The position numbers were made by a program, and so were the translations under genes. From contig BSBK01009267.1 in assembly GCA_027943335.1 (NCBI GenBank), positions 648,001 through 712,000 on the forward strand: 64,000 nucleotides of DNA, given 5' to 3'. The DNA is from Chamaecyparis obtusa. Lineage: Eukaryota > Streptophyta > Pinopsida > Cupressales > Cupressaceae. Each line of letters begins with the position of its first letter. The stretch's first letter is position 1. The notes beneath the pieces were generated by a model, which worked only from the letters and a program-made list of their open reading frames with translations, did not search any database and was not told where the DNA came from. Positions 57,426-64,000 of the stretch are shown here, one piece after another.

Positions 57426-58490
57426 TGATGCAGATCAAGGTGTAGAGGATCCAATTAAGGATAGTCCAACCTTGTAGCTTCAAAAAAACACATCACAATA
57501 ACACAACACAACAATTGTTTAACTCATATTTTCATTAACATGCCCAACTGTAAGTCTTTTTGGGTTAGGGCCAATTACAATCAAGAAGTAATTCTACAAG
57601 ATCAAAAAGATCTAATACAACTCTAGCTAGTCCAATTCTAACCCTAAGGCAGATTTGAACTTGAGCTCGCAAACCTTCAAGCAATCTCCTTGTCTCTGCA
57701 TATGCAAACGCTGGCTCTGCTAATACAAACTATTAGATAACAATCTGATTTGCAAGATCTCACAAGATCTTTTCCACAACTTCACTTATCTGGTTCTCCC
57801 AACTCTACTTTCATGATCTCTCTAAGTCATTCTTCAACAACTACCCCACACACCCCTTAAATACTAATCATCAGCCACAAGTCGGCTGGATGTAACAATT
57901 AACTCCTACAAGAAAATATTAAATGCAATACAAGTCAGCTCACAAATAGCCTTACAAACATTTAATTTAACATGTTTTCCTTAGAATCCACATAGGAGAA
58001 TCCAACAAAAGGTACCAACAATAAATGCACCAAGTCGACAGAGAAAATCTTCAAGAATTCCAATCTGTAAGACCATCTATCGAGTGCCAGAGAAACAACC
58101 GAGCACCAGTGAAATGACTGACCAAGCCACGCAACACTGAGAAACATAGGCATTACCAAGCACCAGTTCCACCATGCACCAGAAGCTTCACCGAGTTCCT
58201 TCAGCGACTGAGCTTCCTTTAATAACCGAGACCATCAGTTAAGGATGCAACCAAGTAACACCAGACAAATAAAAAATCACCATAAAGATTCACTGAGGAC
58301 CAAGAATGCCCCTACATTAGACACCCCAGGTTTGAAAAGATGTTCATATGTGAGAAGAACATCTTCCAGGTTTCAGCACATAAATCCTGAACTAGTTCTT
58401 CACATACAAGTCCTCCATCTTCCTAGCTTCTATAGTCTTCCTATTCAGCTTCCTCTGTCTCTTCAAGTCTGTTCATGTCAACACATAGGT

Positions 58491-58930
58491 CTATTCTTCA
58501 CACTGATCATCCATACCTTCAAGATCCACCAACTCAACTCGGATACCAATACTTAGGCTTCTCCTATCGAGCGTTGTATCCATTAAAGGCATCAGGGAAA
58601 ACTTCATGTCATCCTTCTCAACAGTAAACACATTCTTCACACAATCATACATAGCTCTGCAATCATATTGCCAAGGTCTACCAGGCAATATATGACATCT
58701 ATTCATCTTCACAATATCACATAGCACAAGATCCTTATACTGGCCAATCTGAACATCAACAATGCACTATTCTCTTACTTCCAAAGCATGATCATATTGC
58801 AACCAGCCAATCCTATAAGGATAAGGATACTTCATTCTATTCAAACCAAGTTTCTGAACCATGTCCTCAGGAACAAGGTTATCAGTACTACCACTATCAA
58901 CAATAACATCACAGAGTTTACCTCCAGACT
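58491..58930 (-). pseudogene. Gypsy-J unit A aspartic protease
   Basis: The - strand reads CDVIVDSGSTDNLVPEDMV (active site DSG, about 58,880-58,920), then YRIGWLQYDHALEVREQCIV and LCDIVKMNRCHILPGRPWQY, the retropepsin arrangement of Reina/CRM-type Gypsy polyproteins. An undamaged open stretch covers 58,491-58,727; a stop or frame change separates it from the active site part. Confidence 0.8.
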
Positions 58931-59075
58931 TTCACCGAGTCTTAAACAAGTTATTCCTCTCACAAGGTTCCTCCTTCGTACCGAGCAATGTTCACCAAAC
59001 TAGCAAGTTCTCAGATTTAGGTTCATTGTGAATATTCTCATTCACCATAGCATTTTGTTGGTCACCAGACTTCTT

Positions 59076-59420
59076 CTATGTACACTGAAAAGAATGATGT
59101 CCTTCTTCACCACAGTTATAGAAAGTACCCTTAAAGATAACTCTACCTATCTTCTTCTTTGGTTCCATAGGTTTCTGTTCATCTTCAGCATCAATTGGTT
59201 TATCCTTCACTGAGTGATCAATCTTTTCCTTCCCTTGAGAGTTACTATGTTGTCTCCTCTTCAACTTATCTTCTACCTTTAGAGCATACTGATAAGCATC
59301 TTCAATAGAATCAATCTTTAGCATACCAAGCGCATCCTGAATATTGAATCTCAAACCATTCACATACCGAGCTATGTTTTCCTTACCAAGTTCTCTATGT
59401 CTAGATCGAATAGTAAGTTT
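59076..59420 (-). pseudogene. Gypsy-J unit A gag C-terminus with altered zinc knuckle
   Basis: Reads MNGLRFNIQDALGMLKIDSI, EDAYQYALKVEDKLKRR, a Lys-rich stretch, then FYNCGEEGHHSFQC. The usual form is CxxCxxxGHxxxxC; the first Cys is Tyr or Phe here and also in the B copy. TIR-H lies directly upstream. Confidence 0.8.
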
Positions 59421-59428
59421 GTAGAAGG

Positions 59429-60414
59429 GTATGTGTCAGATCATGGTATGCCAAAAAGTGGCGATGTGAAAAAGAAGTCCTGATTGATAGACTCTTTGAA
59501 AAACAACTATAACTTTCACACAATATAACATTTTTGAAATATGAAATATACATCACATTCTATGCTTCACCTAGTATAATAATAATAAACAATTGTTTTA
59601 ATTCGATAAAGTTTAGACTAAGTTAAGGTGGTCAGACACGATAATTTTTATACTCAGAAAAATTTGTAGTAGAAAAATCATAATTAATTATTTACTTTGA
59701 AAAAAAATACAAAAAAAATACACCACATCCGGAAATGAGTCTACTACTTTTATCTAGAATATATTATGAAAAAATATTTTCATTTTATTTTATTTAATGT
59801 GGTCAAACATACACCTACTTGTTATCTTTCTAGTCCCAATTGATAGACTTATTGAAAAATAGCTATAACTTTCAAACTATATAAAATTTTTGAAATCCAA
59901 AACATGTGTCACATTCTATTCTTTTCCTACTACAAGAAAAATTAAAAAACAAATCATTTTGATAAAGTTTAGACTAAGTTAACATGGTCAGACATGAGAT
60001 TTTTTGTATTCTAGAAAAGTTGTAGAATAAAAATCATAATTAATTATTTAATTAAAAAAAATTACAAAAAAATATGTGTCACATCTAGACATGATTCTAC
60101 TACTTGTATATATAATCTTGTAATTTTTTTTTTATCATTTGATTATGTTTAAGGTGGTCAGACATACACCTACTTAATTTTTTCCTAAAATTTTCATACT
60201 ACTACATTGAAATTTGAAATTTTCAACATATTTTCAAAAAATTCCTAGTATCTTAGAAACCAAATTCAATTTTCTACAGATACTCTTCTTACATATTTTT
60301 GATATAATATTTATAACTTGTTCAAATTTTTATGTCAACTTGCCTAAACCTGATTTTCTAAATTTTCATTGCCACTTAAAGGCCTAGTTTGGCATACCAT
60401 GATCATGCACATAC
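59429..60414 (+). mobile_element. TIR-H copy 2: complete 986-bp TIR element in Gypsy-J gag
   Basis: Ends gtatgtgtcagatcatggta and, on the other strand, GTATGTGCATGATCATGGTA, so the terminal repeats are about 25 bp with few mismatches. The flanks gtagaagg (59,421-59,428) and gtagaact (60,415-60,422) look like an aged 8-bp duplication; the uninterrupted site at 63,338-63,347 reads gtagaagtcc. An 8-bp duplication would fit hAT-type elements. It has two internal units of about 355 bp and no transposase. Confidence 0.82.
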
Positions 60415-60422
60415 GTAGAACT

Positions 60423-61059
60423 CCTCGGTATAATCTTTAATAGACAAATCCTTCTAATTCAAATTATGTAACTTCTTAAACAAGTCAAGCTCATAGTCAG
60501 CAGGTATGAAATTAGCTTTCAATTTTGTCACTATCAACCTCCACCGATTGATCTTCATTTCACCTTCATCTTCTCTATCTCTTTGTAATTCTTTCCACCA
60601 AAGAGCAGCATGTCCTTTCAACTTACTTTGTGCCAATCTCACCCAAAGAGGATCTTCAATTTCTTCCAGCTCAAAGAAATCTTCAAGTTCACCAATCCAA
60701 TCAATCAAGTTCTCAGGTTTCAAGGTACCAGAGAAAGTAGAAACTTCCATTTGGTAACTATTACTTAACTAAGCTCCAGATCTATGTAACTAACCAGTTC
60801 TGTCTTCACTAGATCTGTATCTCTGATCATCACCACTAGATCTAGCAGCTTCAAATTCTTTAGTAGCTTCTTCATAACCATCTTCAGTACCAACATTCTG
60901 AGGTATACCAGTAACAACTCTCATGATCTTAGTGACCATGTCATTCTTCATCAGTTCCATCTCAGATCTGAAATCTGATTTCACCTTCTCTGTAATCCTA
61001 GATTCCATAGTATCATAGAGATCAAAAATTACTCTAGGGTCCAATCTTCTTGGAGGCAT
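60423..61059 (-). pseudogene. Gypsy-J unit A gag N-terminal part
   Basis: Opens MPPRRLDPRVIFDLYDTMES at 61,059, continues SDFRSEMELMKNDMVTKIMR, then after a stop near 60,770 MEVSTFSGTLKPENLIDWIG, FFELEEIEDPLWVRLAQSKL, HAALWWKELQRDRED and VTKLKANFIPADYELDLFKK: a standard Gypsy gag. TIR-H separates it from the C-terminal part. Confidence 0.85.
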
Positions 61060-61299
61060 CCTTAAATATAAGAGAAACCCTCTCCAAGAAACCCTACACT
61101 AACCACCTTATGACAATCCCCAAGTTGTATGCAAGTCAGATCTCAACCTGCTACCTTGCACAAACAACTAGGGCAAGATTCTACAAGTTCAGTGCCACAT
61201 ATATGTATCTTAGATCATACAATCTCTTCACCAACAAGATCAACTGCTCAAGATCAGCCCTTGCAAGATCAATCTTTGCTCCACATCAGATCAACTCAA

Positions 61300-61310
61300 C
61301 TCGGATACCA
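61300..61310 (-). other. Gypsy-J primer-binding site
   Basis: On the - strand TGGTATCCGAG follows the LTR end (TGTCA) by two bases, a variant of the methionine tRNA site. Confidence 0.7.
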
Positions 61311-62447
61311 CCTGACACAGATCAAGGTGTAGAGGATCCAATTAAGGATAGTCCAACCGTGCAGCTTTAGAGAAACACAGTGGAATAACACAACACAACA
61401 ATTTTTTAACTCATATTTTCATTAACATGCCCGATTGTAAGGCCTTCCAGGTTAGGGCCAATTACAATCAAGAAGTAATTCTACAAGATCAAGCAAATCC
61501 AATACAACTCTAGCTAGTCCAGTTCTGAAAACTATAAGCAATTGATGGAAACCCTAAGCTAGATCTAAACTTGAGCTCGCAAGGATTCAAGAAATCTCCT
61601 TGTCTCCACATATGCAACCACTGGCTCTGCTAATACAAACTATTAGATAACAATCTGATCTTCAAGATCTCACAGGATCTTTTCCACAACTTCACTTATC
61701 TAGTTCTCTCAAATCTTCTTTCATGATCTCTGTAAGTCATTCTTCAACAACTACCCCACACAACCCTTAAATACTAATCATCAACCACAAGTCAGTTGGA
61801 TGAAATAATTACCTCCTACAAGAAAATATTAAATGCAATAAAAGTCAGCTCAAAAATAGCCTTACAAACATTTAATTCAACATGTCACCCTCCAGATCCA
61901 CATAGGATAATCCAACAAAAGATACAAACAATAAATGCACCAAGTCAGCCAAGAAAATCTTCAAGAACTCCAGTCGGTAAGACCATCTACCGAGTGCCAG
62001 AGAAAAACTGAGCACCAATGAAATGACCGACCAAGCCAAGAAACACCAAGAAAAATAGGCATTACTGAGCACCAGTTCAACCGAGCACCAGAAGCTTCAC
62101 CAAATTTGTTCAGTGACCGAGCTTCCTTCAATAACTGAGACCATAAGTTAAGGTTGCAACCAAGTAACACCATCCAAATAACAAACCACCATGTTGATTC
62201 ACCGAGGACTAAGAATGCCCCTGCATCAGACACCCCAGGTTTTAAAAAATGTTCATATGTGAGAAGAACATCTTCCAGGATTGAGTACATAAATCTTGAA
62301 CTGGTTCTTCACATACAAGTCCTCGAACTTCCCAGCTTGCATACTCTTCCTCATCAGCTTCCTTTGTCTCTTCAAGTATTTTCTCTTCAACACATAGGTT
62401 TGTTCTTCACACTGATCATCCATACCTTTAGGATCCACCAACTCAAC

Positions 62448-62880
62448 TCAGCTACCAATACTCAGGCTTCTCCTACCAAGCATTGTATCCATCAAAGGCA
62501 TTAGGGAAAACTTCCTATCATCCTTCTCAACAGTAAACACATTCTTCACACAATCATACATATCTCTACAATCATATTGCCAAGGTCTATCAAGCAATAT
62601 ATGACAACTATTCATCTTCACAATATCACATAACACAAGATCCTTATACTAGCCAATCTGAACATCAACAAAGCACTGTTCTCTTACTTCCAGAGCATGA
62701 TCATCTTGAAACTAGCCAATCCTATAAGGATAAGGATGCTTCATTCTATTCAAACCAAGTTTTTGAACCATGTCCTGAGCAACAAGGTTATTAGTACTAC
62801 CATTGTCAGTAATAACATCATAGAGTTTACCTCCAAACTTGCACTGAGTCCTGAACAAGTTATTCCTCTAACAAGGTTCC
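62448..62880 (-). pseudogene. Gypsy-J unit B aspartic protease
   Basis: Second copy of the protease at 58,491-58,930. MLCDIVKMNSCHILLDRPWQ and YDCVKNVFTVEKDDRKFSLM are open; the active-site stretch near 62,800-62,830 reads ITDNGSTNNLV, with Asn in place of the Ser in DSG, so it would be inactive. Confidence 0.7.
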
Positions 62881-62999
62881 TCCTTCATATCGAGAAATGT
62901 TTGTCGAGCTAGCAAGTTCTAAGATTTAGGTTCATTCTGAATATTATCATTCACCACAATAGTTCATCGGTCACCAGACTTCTTCTATGTACACTCAAA

Positions 63000-63959
63000 A
63001 GAATGATGTCCTTCTTCACCACAGTTATAGAAACTACCCTTAAAGATAACACTACCTATCTTCTTCTTTGGTTCCATAGGTTTTTGTTCATCTTCTACAT
63101 CAGTCAGTTTATCCTTCACCGAAAGATGAATCTTTTCCTTCCCTCAGGAGTTACTATGTTGTTTCCTCTTCAACTTATCTTCTTCCTTTAGAGCATAGTG
63201 ATAAGCATCTTCAACACAATCAATCTTTAGCATACCAAGCTCATCTTGAATATTTAATCTCAAACCATTTACATATCGAGCTACCTTTTCCTTACCAAGT
63301 TCTCTATGTCCAAAACAAATAGTAAGTTTGTAGAAGTCCTTGGTATAATCTTCAATAGATAGATCCTTCTGCTTCAGATTCTGCAACTTCTTAAAAAAGC
63401 CAAGCTCATAGTCAGTAGGTATGAATTTAGATTTCAATTTTGTCACCATCAACCTCCATCAATTGATCTTCATTTCACCTTCACCTTTTCTATCTCTTTG
63501 TAATTCTTTCCACCAAAGAGCAGCATGTCCTTTCAACTTAGTCTGTGCCAATCTCACTCGAAGAGGATCTTCAATTTCTTCCACCTCAAAGAAATCTTCA
63601 AGTTCACCAATCCAATCAATCAAGTTCTTGGGTTTCAAGGTACAAGAGAAAGTAGAAACTTCCATTTGGTAACTATTACTTAACCGAGCTCTAGATCTAT
63701 GTAATTGACCAGTTTTGTCTTCACTAGACCTGTCTCTCCGGTCATCACCACTAGATCCAGGAGCTTCAAATTCTTTAATAGCTTCTTCATAACCATCTTC
63801 AGTACCAACATTCCAAGGTACACCAGTAACAAGTCTCATGATCTCAGCAACCATGTCATTCTTCATCAGTTCCATCTCAGATCTGAAATTTGATTTTTCC
63901 TTCTCTGTAATCCTAGATTCCACAATATCACAAAGATCAACAATTACTCTAGGGTCCAA
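63000..63959 (-). pseudogene. Gypsy-J unit B gag, not interrupted by TIR-H
   Basis: Continuous homologue of the unit A gag: MDPRVIVDLCDIVESRITEK at 63,959, QMEVSTFSCTLKPKNLIDWI, FFEVEEIEDPLRVRLAQTKL, then in another frame MMVTKLKSKFIPTDYELGFF, DLSIEDYTKDFYKLTICFGH, LRLNIQDELGMLKIDCVEDA, and the altered zinc knuckle near 63,000. It preserves the empty TIR-H target site at about 63,338. The frame break near 63,455 makes it non-functional as sequenced. Confidence 0.82.
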
Positions 63960-64000
63960 TCTTCTCAGAGGAATCCTTAAAGATAAGAGAAACCCTCTAC

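Larger units (their letters stand above)
57426..64000 (-). mobile_element. Gypsy-J: Reina-like Gypsy elements in an LTR-internal-LTR-internal chain
   Basis: Unit A (57,426-61,312) and unit B (61,313 to the window end) are direct repeats about 3.9 kb apart; unit A contains TIR-H copy 2. Each starts on the + strand with an LTR end (tgatgcagatc / tgacacagatc) followed by LTR and then protease and gag on the - strand. A primer site (61,300-61,310) separates the gag of A from the LTR of B. RT, RNase H and integrase are missing in both, so the family is either non-autonomous or an internal deletion derivative. The inner LTR boundaries cannot be set because both LTRs are followed by the same internal sequence. 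Confidence 0.75.

Overview
This window looks like repeat-dominated nuclear DNA of a seed plant, most likely a gymnosperm. It is AT-rich, most of it is nested retrotransposons, and the only recognisable host locus is a class II diterpene synthase (copalyl diphosphate synthase, CPS, type) in two broken copies. Species cannot be fixed from the sequence. No gene here looks fully functional; the longest undamaged reading frame is a retrotransposon gag.

1-30,744 is one nested stack. The host element is a Copia retrotransposon (Copia-A, + strand). Its left LTR runs off the window edge and its right LTR ends at 30,744. A Ty3/Gypsy element (Gypsy-B, - strand, 2,114-12,847, duplication ctgat) sits in its gag. 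A 5'-truncated LINE (LINE-C, - strand, 16,534-28,760, 12-bp duplication) sits downstream of its pol. LINE-C in turn contains a gag-only LTR element (Gypsy-D, - strand, about 21,962-28,658, duplication ctcca). Gypsy-B carries a fragment of a host 26S proteasome ATPase (RPT2-type) gene in both LTRs. Gypsy-B and Gypsy-D share related primer-binding sites, a gag motif and a family of LTR hairpins.

30,745-31,733 is the 5' part of CPS copy 2 (- strand). The Copia-A stack is inserted in the middle of its third recognisable exon, so the rest should lie left of the window. 31,734-40,900 is mostly unannotated AT-rich DNA with a decayed Copia element at about 33,000-35,940.

41,294-47,515 is CPS copy 1 (- strand): twelve exons with good splice sites and agreeing phases, an intact DIDDT class II motif and a CPS-like C-terminus. 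It has an in-frame TAG in exon 3 and a deletion plus frame change in exon 10. Its last coding bases are tandemly duplicated at 40,905-41,335.

47,716-54,286 is another Copia element (Copia-F, - strand) lying against the 5' flank of CPS copy 1. It is interrupted by a G-rich probable solo LTR and by a 1-kb terminal-inverted-repeat element (TIR-H) whose inverted sister copy is at 59,429-60,414. 54,940-57,163 is a degenerate array of a CCTAATTAGA-like unit interrupted by another TIR element (TIR-I). 57,426-64,000 is a Reina-like Gypsy family (Gypsy-J, - strand) in an LTR-internal-LTR-internal chain that carries gag and protease but no polymerase.
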